NCBI RefSeq assembly: GCF_010993965.1
Contig: NZ_WIXM01000001.1
Span: 455,109-519,108, forward strand
Reading direction: 5' to 3'
From: Gracilibacillus sp. YIM 98692
Lineage (GTDB): Bacteria > Bacillota > Bacilli > Bacillales > Amphibacillaceae
DNA: 64,000 nucleotides
Below the pieces are notes generated by a model. It did no database searches, was not told the DNA's origin, and worked only from the letters and a program-made list of their open reading frames with translations. The position numbers and the translations under genes are program-made. This document shows positions 1-11,300 of this stretch, one piece after another. Numbering within the stretch: position 1 is the first letter of the stretch; each line of letters begins with the position of its first letter.

Positions 1-818
1 GCTGATTCAATAAGAGAAGGGTTTTCAACCAGCTTATCGTATTCTTTTGGGTTTGTTAAAAAACAATAAAGAGAATTGCTTATTAAATTGACAGTTGTTT
101 CATGTCCTGCAATCACAAGTAATATAGTAGTCGCTAAAAGTTCTTCTTCCGTTAGTTTTCTATCTTTTTCTTGATACAGTAATTCGCTAATTAAATCATC
201 CTGAGGAGATTGCCGCCTTTTTTGAATCAGATCTTTAAAAAAAGATAGCATCTCCAAAGTTGTTTTGTTTCCGTTAACAATGGCTCGTCTTGAACGTGTC
301 AGATCGATCGATTGAATTAAACTCCATGCCCATTCGCGAAAAATATTTTTATCATTATCTGGTATCCCTATTATTTTAGCAATCACAAGACTGGCAAAAG
401 GAAATGCAAATTCGGAAATCACATCTATTTTCTTTTTATGCTTAATTTCATTCCATAAATTTATTGCTATTTTTTCTATAAATGGACGATATTTTTCAAT
501 ACGAGCAGGAGTAAATTTGTGACTAACAAGCATACGTAACCTTGCATGTTCAGGTGGATTTTTAAAAAGCATCATATCGTTTTGAATATTTTTCAAGACT
601 TCATACTTTTTCGTTGTTTCGGGCAGTGGGATTCGAGTTTGGAAACGGTTATCTTTAAGAATGGTTAATGCTTCTTGATATCCAGTTACATACCATCCAG
701 GATATTTTAAAAAGCTGCCTTTATACACCGGATGAATCGAGCGAATTTCCTCATAAAAAGAATACGGGCTTTTCACTATTTCCATTGTAGATCTTTCCGT
801 ACTTTTTTGATTAATCAT
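1..818 (-). CDS. bioI: Cytochrome P450 BioI-like, 3' end cut by window edge
   Basis: This is the N-terminal part (about 272 residues) of a cytochrome P450. The reading frame starts at ATG 818 behind a strong GGAGGA ribosome site and runs off the window. The I-helix oxygen-activation motif AGHETT is visible near residue 240 and the ExxR/Cys-ligand region lies outside. In Bacillus subtilis BioI cleaves acyl-ACP to make pimeloyl groups for biotin synthesis. The gene follows bioD by about 100 bases on the same strand, which supports the bioI assignment. The P450 fold is certain; the specific bioI function is inferred from context. It would be redundant with BioW, as it is in B. subtilis. Confidence 0.85.
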   Translation of the reverse strand, partial: MINQKSTERSTMEIVKSPYSFYEEIRSIHPVYKGSFLKYPGWYVTGYQEALTILKDNRFQTRIPLPETTKKYEVLKNIQNDMMLFKNPPEHARLRMLVSHKFTPARIEKYRPFIEKIAINLWNEIKHKKKIDVISEFAFPFASLVIAKIIGIPDNDKNIFREWAWSLIQSIDLTRSRRAIVNGNKTTLEMLSFFKDLIQKRRQSPQDDLISELLYQEKDRKLTEEELLATTILLVIAGHETTVNLISNSLYCFLTNPKEYDKLVENPSLIES

Positions 819-922
819 GTACTTCCTCCTGTTTTGCATTCATCCCTTACTGCGTCACTACATTTTCCACTTTTCTTTATTTGAGGCGATGCTCGCCACC
901 ATACAACTATATGTACCAATAG

Positions 923-1645
923 TTAAATCGTATCCACGTCATTCATTTCGTTACCTTCCATTTTTTGAATAATTTTGGATACATCTATATGATCTTTTAT
1001 CATTTGTTTAATAGTTTCTTGATTTATATCCTCAAGCTTCGGAGTAATTCCTAAAATGGGGACTCCGCATTGCTTCTCGATCACGTCGGGATTAGTTTGT
1101 TCTGCTAAATTAAAATCACGATTTTTTCCATTTATAATAATTCCTGCAATTTCGATTCCTATACTTTGGGCATATTTTACTGTTAAAAATGTATGATTAA
1201 TGGTGCCTAAGTTGGGCCTTGCCACAATAATGGCTGGCAGATCTAAAGCTGTTATTAAATCACTTACTAAAAAATCCGGGCCAAGTGGAACCGAAATGCC
1301 GCCTGCACCTTCAACTAGAAAATATCGATGCTTCTCCTTCATCTGATTCCAATGATTTAAAACATCTCGAAAATAAATCGATCTCCCCTCTAGCTTTCCT
1401 GCTACATAAGGGGCAAGAGGTTCCTTAAATTCAAATGGTGTAATTTCTTCATAGGTTAAGTGGGTTTGTGAACTTTCTTTAAGCAGTTTCGTATCACTTT
1501 TAGGGTGCTCACGTGAAACTCCGCTTAATAAAGGTTTATAAACACCGATATCCATTTGTGTTTCCTTCAATACAGCAGCAATTCCACTTGTTATTATTGT
1601 TTTTCCTACATCTGTATCTGTTCCAGTAACAAATAATCCCTTCAT
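923..1645 (-). CDS. bioD: Dethiobiotin synthetase
   Basis: ATP-dependent dethiobiotin synthetase, which carboxylates 7,8-diaminopelargonate and closes the ureido ring. The N-terminus has the P-loop GTDTDVGKT (residues 8-16) and a second conserved block VEGAGG near residue 112, both typical of BioD. At 240 residues the length is normal. The start overlaps the bioF stop by four bases, indicating translational coupling, and GAAGGT precedes the ATG. It is the fourth gene of a BirA-boxed operon. A GGCGA/TCGCC hairpin (883-895) lies just after the stop, before bioI. Confidence 0.95.
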   Translation of the reverse strand: MKGLFVTGTDTDVGKTIITSGIAAVLKETQMDIGVYKPLLSGVSREHPKSDTKLLKESSQTHLTYEEITPFEFKEPLAPYVAGKLEGRSIYFRDVLNHWNQMKEKHRYFLVEGAGGISVPLGPDFLVSDLITALDLPAIIVARPNLGTINHTFLTVKYAQSIGIEIAGIIINGKNRDFNLAEQTNPDVIEKQCGVPILGITPKLEDINQETIKQMIKDHIDVSKIIQKMEGNEMNDVDTI

Positions 1646-2814
1646 GATATTACCTTCAACTCTCTTCCAATATCTTTAAATGACGTAAGCAAATGCTCGA
1701 CTTGTGAATCAACATGAGCAGCAGTAACAGTTAATCGGATACGACTTTCTCCATTAGGAACAGTTGGAGGGCGGATCGCAGGTGCATAGATACCATTTTC
1801 CTGAAGCTTTTTTGAAAATTGAACCGACGTTTCTGCATCACCAACAATCACAGGGATTATTGGTGTATCCTGTCCATATACTTTGAAACCCATTGTATCT
1901 AGAGTACTTTTTATTATTTTTATCTTTCTAAGTAAATGTTCCCTTTTATCTTGATTTTTCTCTATTATATCTATGGCAGCATAGGCTGCCGTACAGCTTA
2001 CTGGTGGAATAGCGGTTTGAAACATAAAAGTTCTAGCATGGTTTAACAAGAAATCAATCAATACTTTTGATCCCGTTACAAAACCACCTTCAACGCCTGC
2101 CGCTTTACTTAAAGTCCCAATCACTACATCTGGAGAAACTCCAAAAAGTTCACTTGTTCCTCTTCCTCCTTCTCCTAAAACACCTGTAGCATGTGCATCA
2201 TCGACAATGACATAAGCATCATATCGTTTAGCTAGTTTCATTATTTGATCTAATGGTGCAATCGTTCCATCCATACTAAACACACCATCTGTCACAATAA
2301 ATCTACGAGTATAAGCTTGTGTTTCTTTTAATTGTACCTCTAGACTATTCATATCAGCATGCTGGTAAATGACGGTTTTAGCTTTCGATAGTCTGCAGCC
2401 ATCAATGATACTTGCGTGATTGAGTTGATCACTTAGCAACACATCTCCTTGTTCTGGCAACGATGAAAGAACACCGATGTTTGCTAAATACCCACTCGAG
2501 AATAAAAGAGCAGCTTCCGTCTTTTTAAAACTAGTAATCCTTTGCTCTAGTTTTTCATGCCATTCCGTATTTCCGGTTGTCAACCTGGATCCACTGCTTC
2601 CCATTCCAAATTCCTGTAACGTTTTTAATGCCTTTTCGATTAGAATGGGATCATTGGCTAAGCCTAAATAGTTATTTGATGAAAAAACAACTTGCTTCGT
2701 GCCATTAACTATCATTTGCGGCTGTGGTGCCGTACTCATTGTCCGTAACTCTCGATACAAACCAGCCTGTTTTGTCTTTTGGATTCTTTGACTTAACCAT
2801 TGATCACTGCTCAC
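1642..2814 (-). CDS. bioF: 8-amino-7-oxononanoate synthase
   Basis: PLP-dependent KAPA synthase condensing pimeloyl-CoA (or pimeloyl-ACP) with L-alanine. It has 390 residues of the alpha-oxoamine synthase family. Visible signatures are SNNYLGLA near residue 46, DDAHATG near residue 205, and the PLP-lysine block TLSKAAG near residue 234. The start is GTG at 2814 behind GAGGTAA. It overlaps bioA upstream by 11 bases and bioD downstream by 4. It accepts the BioW product in this operon. Confidence 0.95.
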   Translation of the reverse strand: MSSDQWLSQRIQKTKQAGLYRELRTMSTAPQPQMIVNGTKQVVFSSNNYLGLANDPILIEKALKTLQEFGMGSSGSRLTTGNTEWHEKLEQRITSFKKTEAALLFSSGYLANIGVLSSLPEQGDVLLSDQLNHASIIDGCRLSKAKTVIYQHADMNSLEVQLKETQAYTRRFIVTDGVFSMDGTIAPLDQIMKLAKRYDAYVIVDDAHATGVLGEGGRGTSELFGVSPDVVIGTLSKAAGVEGGFVTGSKVLIDFLLNHARTFMFQTAIPPVSCTAAYAAIDIIEKNQDKREHLLRKIKIIKSTLDTMGFKVYGQDTPIIPVIVGDAETSVQFSKKLQENGIYAPAIRPPTVPNGESRIRLTVTAAHVDSQVEHLLTSFKDIGRELKVIS

Positions 2815-4147
2815 TGCAAGTTACCTCATGAATCGCTTGTTTCATGATGTTCACCATAGCCTTAAGCTCTTCCGTCGTACTTACCAGTGGAGGCATAAAG
2901 ACGATGACATCTCCCATTGGTCTTGTCAGCATCCCTAGTTCTCTCATTTTTAACGAAACCTGATAGCCCATCCTTGCTTGTATCGGATAACTTTCCTTAG
3001 TTTCTTTCGATTTCACTAGCTCAATTCCACACATAAAGCCTAACTGTCTGACATCTCCCACATATGGCATATCCTTTAATTCTAGTAATAATTTATGTAG
3101 ATGTTCTGCTTTTTCACTTACTTGTGCAACAATTTGATCTTGTTCAAACAAACGTAAGTTTTCAATCGCAACTGCACAGCCTAGCTGATTTCCAGTATAG
3201 GAGTGACCATGGAAAAAAGTTTTTGTTTTGTCATCATCATAAAAAGCCTGATACATTTTTTCTGTTGTAAAAGTTGCAGCTATTGGTAAATATCCACCTG
3301 TAATTCCTTTTCCAGCAGCCATTAAATCGGGTTGTACTCCTTCATATTCACAAGCAAACATTTTCCCAGTACGTCCGAAGCCAGTTGCTACTTCATCGAC
3401 AATCATGAGGACATCATATTTTGTACATAGCTCACGAACGCCGGACAAAAAACCTTCTGGCATGACAATCATACCGGCAGCCCCTTGAACCATGGATTCA
3501 ATGGAAAGTGCTGCAATCGTTTCATGTTGTTCCTTCAGCAGCTGTTCTAGCTGTTTAAGACATTCATCCCTGCAAATTTCTGGATCTCCACTTTCTGAAC
3601 GGTACACATATGGTATTGGAGATTTGTAGCTTTCAAACATAAGTGGTCCATAAATATGGTGGAAAAGCTCGATTGAACCAACACTTACTGCGCCGATCGT
3701 ATCGCCGTGATAACCATTTTGCATAGAAATGAACTTTTGTTTTTCAGGCCTTCCAATATTCTTCCAATATTGAAATGCCATTTTTAATGCAATCTCCATT
3801 GCTTCTGCACCGCTATCAGAATAAAAAACTCTTGTTAAATTTTCTGGAGTAATTCCTATTAGTTTTTCAGCAAGCTCTGTTGCTGGAATATTTGTCATCC
3901 CCAATAATGTGGAATGGGCGATTTTATCAAGTTGTTGTTTGATCGCATCATCTAATTCCTTTTTTCTGTGGCCATGTACATTAAGCCATACAGACGAAAA
4001 TCCATCATAATACTCTTTACCATCAATATCCTTTACCTTTATCCCTTCTCCACTTTCAATGATTAAAGGATTTTCATCATAATCCTTCATTTGTGTAAAG
4101 GGTAGCCATAAATATTTTTTACTTTTTTCAATCAACTCTTGTGTCAT
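2804..4147 (-). CDS. bioA: Adenosylmethionine-8-amino-7-oxononanoate aminotransferase
   Basis: Class III PLP aminotransferase converting KAPA to diaminopelargonate. It has 447 residues and starts at ATG 4147 behind a GGGGGGAAG ribosome site inside the 3' end of bioW (20-base overlap). WLPFTQM near residue 14 is the BioA N-terminal signature. [13 protein letters not shown] (about residues 249-261) and [10 protein letters not shown], with the PLP lysine near residue 280, mark the active site. The family uses S-adenosylmethionine or lysine as amino donor; B. subtilis BioA uses lysine, and which applies here cannot be read from sequence. Confidence 0.95.
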   Translation of the reverse strand: MTQELIEKSKKYLWLPFTQMKDYDENPLIIESGEGIKVKDIDGKEYYDGFSSVWLNVHGHRKKELDDAIKQQLDKIAHSTLLGMTNIPATELAEKLIGITPENLTRVFYSDSGAEAMEIALKMAFQYWKNIGRPEKQKFISMQNGYHGDTIGAVSVGSIELFHHIYGPLMFESYKSPIPYVYRSESGDPEICRDECLKQLEQLLKEQHETIAALSIESMVQGAAGMIVMPEGFLSGVRELCTKYDVLMIVDEVATGFGRTGKMFACEYEGVQPDLMAAGKGITGGYLPIAATFTTEKMYQAFYDDDKTKTFFHGHSYTGNQLGCAVAIENLRLFEQDQIVAQVSEKAEHLHKLLLELKDMPYVGDVRQLGFMCGIELVKSKETKESYPIQARMGYQVSLKMRELGMLTRPMGDVIVFMPPLVSTTEELKAMVNIMKQAIHEVTCSEQ

Positions 4148-4910
4148 GCTCTTCCCCCCATTGAACTAAAATTGGTTGTTCTTCTAAATAATTTATATAT
4201 GTATGGATATCAGAGAACGTATCAACAAAAAAGATACGGCATCCTCTATCATCACCGTACTGTTTAAGTTGCGTTATACGTTGATAGCCTATTTTTTCAC
4301 TAGCTACATAGCCTGTAATGTAATCTGGGTCATCTGACCAACATAATTCTGCAATGGTTAATTGATGATTACACACTTTAGTAGCAAGGATAAGTGCTTC
4401 CTTTAATCTCTGATTAGGAGAAACGGCTTTTGATTTTGCCCACTTTTTAAAATTTCTTGTTTGCCAATCCATTTTAGAGACACGAACACCTTTGTCTATT
4501 CTCCCATCTACGCGCTTCCCCGTATGAATATCAATGAGGATAGCTCCTCTAACAGGATATTCAGGAATTTCCTTATAGGCTTTTTTTATAATGTCTTTAG
4601 GTACACCCGTTTTCTCAAGTAGAGATTTTGCTAGCTCGTGTCCTTCTTTAACTGCAGTCACGTCATTTGTTTGGACTGTTAAAGGATTCAATAGTTTAAT
4701 AGGTTGATTTACCATTTCACATTGAATTTGCAAAAAATCTGGCTTTCCCCTTGAGTGATGTAACGCTTTTTCCAGTAATGTATTTACTGACAACCCTAAT
4801 TCACTATAAGAAGAAAGTAATTCACCACCAGAAATATGTCTTCCGCCATTTTTATGTAATTCATTTTCTGAAGCTCGCATTCTGACACTATATATTCTGC
4901 TCTGATCCAT
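4128..4910 (-). CDS. bioW: 6-carboxyhexanoate--CoA ligase (pimeloyl-CoA synthetase)
   Basis: BioW activates free pimelate to pimeloyl-CoA, the first committed step of biotin synthesis in many Bacillales. The 260-residue length fits the family. Recognisable blocks are YSVRMRAS at the N-terminus, the HISGGE stretch near residue 25, and RGAILID plus [10 protein letters not shown] in the middle. It is the first gene of the operon and starts at ATG 4910 behind GGAGAG, downstream of a promoter and BirA operator. The cell must obtain pimelate from elsewhere, for example from fatty-acid metabolism. Confidence 0.93.
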   Translation of the reverse strand: MDQSRIYSVRMRASENELHKNGGRHISGGELLSSYSELGLSVNTLLEKALHHSRGKPDFLQIQCEMVNQPIKLLNPLTVQTNDVTAVKEGHELAKSLLEKTGVPKDIIKKAYKEIPEYPVRGAILIDIHTGKRVDGRIDKGVRVSKMDWQTRNFKKWAKSKAVSPNQRLKEALILATKVCNHQLTIAELCWSDDPDYITGYVASEKIGYQRITQLKQYGDDRGCRIFFVDTFSDIHTYINYLEEQPILVQWGEEHDTRVD

Positions 4911-4963
4911 TCCTGTCTCTCCTAAGCTTATTAACTAGTATGAAGATTAGTAGTTCTGTTTTT

Positions 4964-4994
4964 TTGTTAACCTAAATTACAAAACGGTTAACAA
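4964..4994 (-). promoter_or_regulatory. BirA operator of the biotin operon
   Basis: A perfect inverted repeat TTGTTAAC-N15-GTTAACAA (31 bp) lies immediately downstream of the bioW promoter. It matches the known Firmicutes BirA (biotin repressor/ligase) box. An identically spaced box occurs at 50089-50119 in front of bioY. Confidence 0.92.
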
Positions 4995-4999
4995 ATAAA

Positions 5000-5028
5000 A
5001 TGATAAATACGTTAACCATAATTGTCAA
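5000..5028 (-). promoter_or_regulatory. Sigma-A promoter of the biotin operon
   Basis: On the minus strand TTGACA (5023-5028) is followed after 17 bases by TATCAT (5000-5005). The BirA box begins six bases downstream of the -10, so holo-BirA would cover the transcription start. Confidence 0.8.
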
Positions 5029-5226
5029 TAAGTTGACGAAAAATAGTTTTAAGTGAATTAGGTTTAACTGGAACTACGCCAATATGCATAAGAAAAATCT
5101 ATACAAAAAAGGATGGAAATTTTCATTTGAGCAATACTCACTTCTTTGTCTCATCCCTCAACTCTTTAGAATTAGGGGTAGCGTCAGGAAAATGCGGATT
5201 TACAACGTTAAATAATTTTTAATATT

Positions 5227-5273
5227 AAAAAAGCCTAATTTCTCCATTTAATGCTGAGAAATTAGACTTTTTT
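5227..5273. terminator. Bidirectional rho-independent terminator
   Basis: Two 18-base arms (5227-5244 and 5256-5273) pair with one mismatch around an 11-base loop. A-tracts and T-tracts on opposite sides make it usable in either direction. It lies 105 bases beyond the amylopullulanase stop. A second small inverted repeat, CCATTAAA/TTTAATGG, is at 5281-5301. The rest of 5030-5377 shows no gene. Confidence 0.8.
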
Positions 5274-5377
5274 CGTTACTCCATTAAAGCCCGTTTAATG
5301 GAAGATCGTTCTATAACATCTGTGCTGGGATGATATGGTAGAAATAAAGGGAATTTTGGGTGCTAGTTAAAACCTCA

Positions 5378-8300
5378 TTACTTATTGAATTGGTATCTCC
5401 TCCTAGTAAAAACATAAAAACCTAGGCCTAAAATAAGAATTACAACTCCAACTAATAATAATTGATAGGTATCAGTAGCCGTGTCTGGTAATTCAGGTGA
5501 TTCTATATCTTTTGCTTCATCTTCATTAAATGTTTTTTCAAATACTGTAAACGTACTAAAATGGTTTGTGGCTGCCGTAACTATGTCATCTTCTTTATAA
5601 GTACCACCAATCAATTCCCATATCTGTGTTGCTTCATTATAATAATACACTTTTGCTTGTTCTGGATGTTCTAGATCATTAGAAACTTTAAACGAAAGGG
5701 TCATTTCTTCCGTAAACGTATGAATTCGTTCACCATCTGACATTACTGTAAAATCATAGACAGCACTTTTGGCTGATTCATTATCCTTCATCCGTTTGAT
5801 ATGAACAGATCCATCTCCAGCTGGTAAATTAACTGGTGGAATGTTGACAATCACTTCATGGTTTTTAAGTTCTAATGTAATGCTTTGTTCTTTCATCAAA
5901 ACTACTTGTTCATTTGATAGAGAAAAAATGACATTTTCCACTTTTTCGAAGTCAACGTGTAACCTTCCATTTTTTTTTATTCCCTTCAGATCATCGGGAG
6001 AAAGGCTTACTTTTCCATCTTTTACTTTAGCTTTTACTTCTTTCTTCGTTACTTCTTTTTCATCTTTGTTTCCTGGATCATTCGGATTTTTTCCATCAGA
6101 CTTGTCTTCACCGTTAGTCGGTCCTTCCCCATCATCAGGAGTGTCTCCATCTGTTGGATTTTTCCCATTGGCCGGATCTCTATCATTCGGATCCGCCGGA
6201 GTTTCTCCACTATCTTTGATAACTATTGTGGTTAACGGATCAATTTTTATTGAATTTGCTGATAATACGAAACCAGATCTTTCATTAACTGCTTCCACGC
6301 CAGCTTCATCATCATCTACAACAACCGTGTTCGTAGCTAAATTTTCTGTTAATGAGATCGTTCTTCCCTTTGTATCAGCATTTACGAATACGTAATAGGT
6401 TCCTGTACCGTCCGTTGATTCATTTTTGTAACCAATGAGTAAGTCTTCTTCCTTAACCTCAGGTGCATCCACCAATGTAACGTGTTGGTCCACCTCATCC
6501 ATGCTCCCAAGACGGAAGGCATTTGTTGACCTTCTTAATTCAATTAAACCTTGTGTATATTCCTGCGTTAAATTATTAACAGGATAAGCTGTTTCGTCTG
6601 TTACTTTGTCCCATTCAAACATGTTAATTGCATCGGAAGAATCATACGAATCAGGAACAAAATATGGATATTTAAATGGATCACCATTCTCACCTGTTAA
6701 CTCATGATATTTTTGTTCAGGTACTCCTTCCGCCTTCCATTGCTTCGTTCTACCATATTCTTGCCCTGCATGAATAAATGCTGTACCTTGTGAAGTCAAG
6801 ACAAGCGCGTTCCCAATACGTATTCTTTTATGGATTTCCAAGTCATTTTCCGGTATAGATGGATCCTTTTGAATGGATTGTGCAATCACATCATATAAAG
6901 GTAAATTATCATGTGCTGCAATGTATGGAACCATATCGCCGGGGTCATCTGCAGGTGTGTTCGACGGTTGACCTTTGATGTTATTTAAGATGGTCTCAAT
7001 CTTTCTCGCACCACCTGTAATAAAGCGTGGCTCACCTTCTGAACCAAAGCCAGATTTTAATTCATTACGCAATTCGTCTGAAAAAACACCAACATCATCG
7101 GTTTTATCCATCCAGTCTTGGTCTGCTCCCATTCCTTCAAGGGATGGATCATCCAAGTGACCTGCAAATGTTCTCCAACCTTCTCCAATAAATAAGGCAT
7201 CAGGATTAATAGCAGCGGCTGCTTCATATGCATTTTGGATCGAAGGATAGGTCGCATCCCCCATCATGTCAAAACGCATGCCATCAATTTTATATTCGTC
7301 AAACCAATATTCCACAGAATCAACCATAAGCTTTTCTGCCATTTTACGGTTTGTAGCAAGATTGTTTCCAAAACCTCCAAGAAAGTTGCCATCATCATCT
7401 TGAAATGCATAATAATTTGGCACAATGTCATTTAATATGCTTGTTTGAGCTGTATGAGTATACACAACATCCAGAACAACACCCATGCCAGCATCATGGA
7501 TTGCATCAATCAATTCTTTCGTTTCTTTTACGCGTAACGCTGCATCCGCAACATCTTCTGAATAAGCACCATCTGGTGAGAAGTAACTGTGCGGATCATA
7601 ACCCCAGTTGTATTTATTCCCATTCGCAGAATAATCAAGCTCTCTTTCGTCCATTTTTGTTTCATCGCCATAATACCATGCCATTACCGGTAGTAATTGA
7701 ACGTGCGTAACTCCTAGCGATTTGATATAATCCAGCTTATCGATAAAGCTCTTATAAGAACCCCATCTCGCGTTTAAATCGTCTTCTATGGAAGGATCAG
7801 ACGTAAAGTCACGAATGTGAACTTCGTAAATCACTGCGTCTTCACGCTTTTCATAACCATCAATCGATGCATGACTAAACCCTTCAGGATCTGTGTCACT
7901 TAAATCTACGATAGCCGCTTTACCAACGTTATCACCATCAGGGCCAGGGGTACCTTTTGTATCAACCGTGAAGGCTGCCATTGATTTCGCGTAAGGATCT
8001 AATACATTTTTCGTTACGCCATCATTGGTTACTTCATATTGATAATAATATCCTTCCAGGTCAGACACACCCAAGTCACTTGCAGCGATCTCTTTCGACC
8101 AAACACCATCTTCCTCTAACGTTAATGCTGCACTACCAATTGGTGTAGCTGCATCTTCTTTATCATAAAAGTTCGCTACTACCTCACTTGCTTTTGGAGC
8201 CCAAAGCTTTAAAGCAGCATCACCATTGTTGTAAGTTGCCCCTAAATCATTTCCTTCATAACCATATATGTCATCAATTAATTTCCAGCTTGAATCTGCC

Positions 8301-11300
8301 GAGACTGTTCTGCCTTCATAGGTAATTGATAAAGGTAGTTGATCCAAATCAAATGAAGCTGTTACTTTCGCTGTTTCATCTCCAGTAATCTCAGCACTAT
8401 CTACTGTAATATCTGATCCATCTACACCTCTAATATCTAGACTAGATGTCAGATCATCGACATTTAAACCATCTGTCATCGTGAAGTTTAATAGAATGGT
8501 ATCTTCAGATATAACCTCTCCAGATGTAATACCAGTAGCAACGTCCCAATAAGGAGAAACGTACACAGTATCATCCCCTTGCCGCACCCATAAGCGATTA
8601 TATTTATCTAGTAAGTTGAATGTTTTATTTTCTCCTTCCTTACCAGCATCTCCTTTGCTTTCATCAAGGACAATAAAACCGATTTCTTTTGCATCTTCGG
8701 TTAGCTTAATATCTGCATAAGCACCATAGCGGTCTGCACCTGTGAAATCTGTAGCTCCTGTTGGCCAATTCTCTGATGGAGCTTCCACATCGCCCCAATT
8801 CCAAACACCAAAATTTTCATAGTCCGCATTATCACGAACATAGTGAATACGTACTGTGTCTTCTGGTAAATCAACAGGTTCGTAAGTGAATACCTTATCT
8901 GAACCTTGTTTAATCCAAATTTCATTTATCTCCGGGGAAGTAATGGTAAATCCTTTGTCCCCACCGTCTTTACCAGCATCACCCTCGGTCACATCCATGA
9001 CAAGAAATCCAATGTTTTTTGCTCCTTCTGCAAGAGGGACATCAATGTAAGCGCCATAGCTATCTGTTTTTTCAAACATGGCAGCACCTTCAGGCCAGTT
9101 AGCTGATGGTGATTCCACATCGTTCCAAAGCCATGCACCATAGTTTTCATAATCTCCATCTGTACGTTGATAGTGGATACGAATGTTGTTATCTGGAATA
9201 GGATCTACTTCATCGCTATCCCCACTTGAAATAACATCAGTGATTGTACCACCTTCTACTGTTAACAATACCGTACCACCCTCAGCGTTAGACGGAACGG
9301 ATAAAGTAACTTCTCCTGTTTCTGTTGCTTGATAAGTGTTACCGGAATAATGATCTGTAACAACTGCATCTGCGGAATCAACAGAAAGTGTAAGATCCCT
9401 CGCTTCCTTGGAAACGTTTAAACCTACATAAGCAGCTTTATTTTTAAATTCACGAGCAAACACTAAGAATTTAGAGCTATTAGATCCACCTACAGTAGTT
9501 CTGTCCCCTTTAGCAAAAATTTCAGCATGTGTTTTTCTAAAGTTAAAAATTTTCTTATAGTGTTCTAAAACATCATTGCCTTCTACTTGATCCCAAGCTA
9601 GGTCATATCTATTATCATAATATGGATAATTATTTGCTCCACTTTGTCCAAGCTCTTCTCCATAATAAATAACCGGTTGACCTTTGGCTGTTGCTTGAAG
9701 AGACGCTGCTACTTTCAGTTTACCTTCATCTCCACCAAGTGAATGTAAGAATCCTTCTTCATCATGACTTCCAAGAAACTGACCTAATGTCGCTGTGTTG
9801 TCAATGGAGTCGTTACGAGCACCTAATTCATTATGTGCTCCTGTTACATCACCTTTGACGAAAGATTGGGCAATATCTTTAAAACCGAAATCAAGAAGGG
9901 AGTCCATCATACCGGATTCCAAGTATCCATAGTCATTGTCCTCACTTGCACCCCATGCTTCACCAATCATCTTATGTTCCGGCATTTTCTCCGTAATGGC
10001 ATTTTTAAATGCCATCCATGTTGTATTTTCTACGTGTTTTACTGTGTCTACACGGAAGTAGTCAATTGTGTTTCCACTAGGTGTTGTAGCTTTTTCAATC
10101 CAATCTGTTTGCCACTCGATAATCTGTTCACGAACGGAAGGATCCTCGGTTTTAAAATCTGGTAGTCCCGCTAACTCACCAACGACTTCATCCGTACCGA
10201 CATTATCACCTTGACGAAGCATATCACTGAATTGACTGCGCTCCGCATTAGTTGGATACCCAGCTGGCTGCTCTTCAACTGGAACCTCTCCATCAATTTC
10301 TTTCAACCCATATCCAGTATGATTTAATACAACATCGACCATAATTTTAATGCCACGTTCATGTGCAGCATCTATTAGATTATGAAAATCATTCATTGAT
10401 CCAAAATGTGGATTCAGCTTACTAAAGTTACTAGCCCAATAGCCATGGTTCGCATAATATGGCTGTCCTTCCACACCATCATTGGCATTGTAACGTACAT
10501 CATATTTAATATTTTCCACAATCGGACTAATCCAAATTGTGTTCACACCGAGACTATCTAAGTAATCTAATTTTTCAGTGATCCCTTTAAAATCTCCACC
10601 TTGGTATGTACCACGCAAATCTGTATTGTAGTCAAGGCTATACGGATCATTATTAGATGCATCCCCATCAAAGAATCTATCGGTTAACATAAAGTAAATA
10701 ATAGATTCATCCCAATCAAAGTCAGATTCTTCAACTGACTGTCTCGTTTTTACATTTACCTGTGTCGTTCCTTCATAATAGTTACCATATGAATCTACTA
10801 CGGTTAAAGGAATCACCTTTGTTCCAGCTGTTACATCATGATCGACTGCAATCGTAACTTCTTTTAATGCTGGGTCAATTGCTAGCTTATCTGATCCACC
10901 TAATGAAGAAATATCTGCATAAATTTTTGATACATTTAAGCCTTTTGTCAGTCCTTCAATATTAACAGTAAGGACAGCGTTTTCATTATAGTCAATCTCT
11001 GTTGGTGATATAGAACCATTAACAGTCAAATCAGCTTTTTGAAAATCAATGATCGAAGTACCATCGACTGTATTGTAGGGGTCATTTTCCTCTGTCGTTA
11101 CTCCATCTTTAGTAACAAGATATGTGTATGGATTTTCCCCATTTGGAATATTTTGATACGTAACTACGAACCTTTCATTTTCTGGCTCATAGGTCATTTC
11201 ATGTGTTTCACCATTAAATTTTAATTCTACTTTATCAATAGTATCCATCTCATTACTTCTAAAAAGTTCTTTATCACGATAAAAGAAGGTTGCGTCTCCT

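Noticed and set aside
7405..7710. Plus-strand open frames of 100-184 codons inside the amylopullulanase gene (also 5841-6395 and 9833-10165)
   Set aside because: They are antisense to a clearly conserved multidomain enzyme, lack ribosome sites and encode no recognisable domain.
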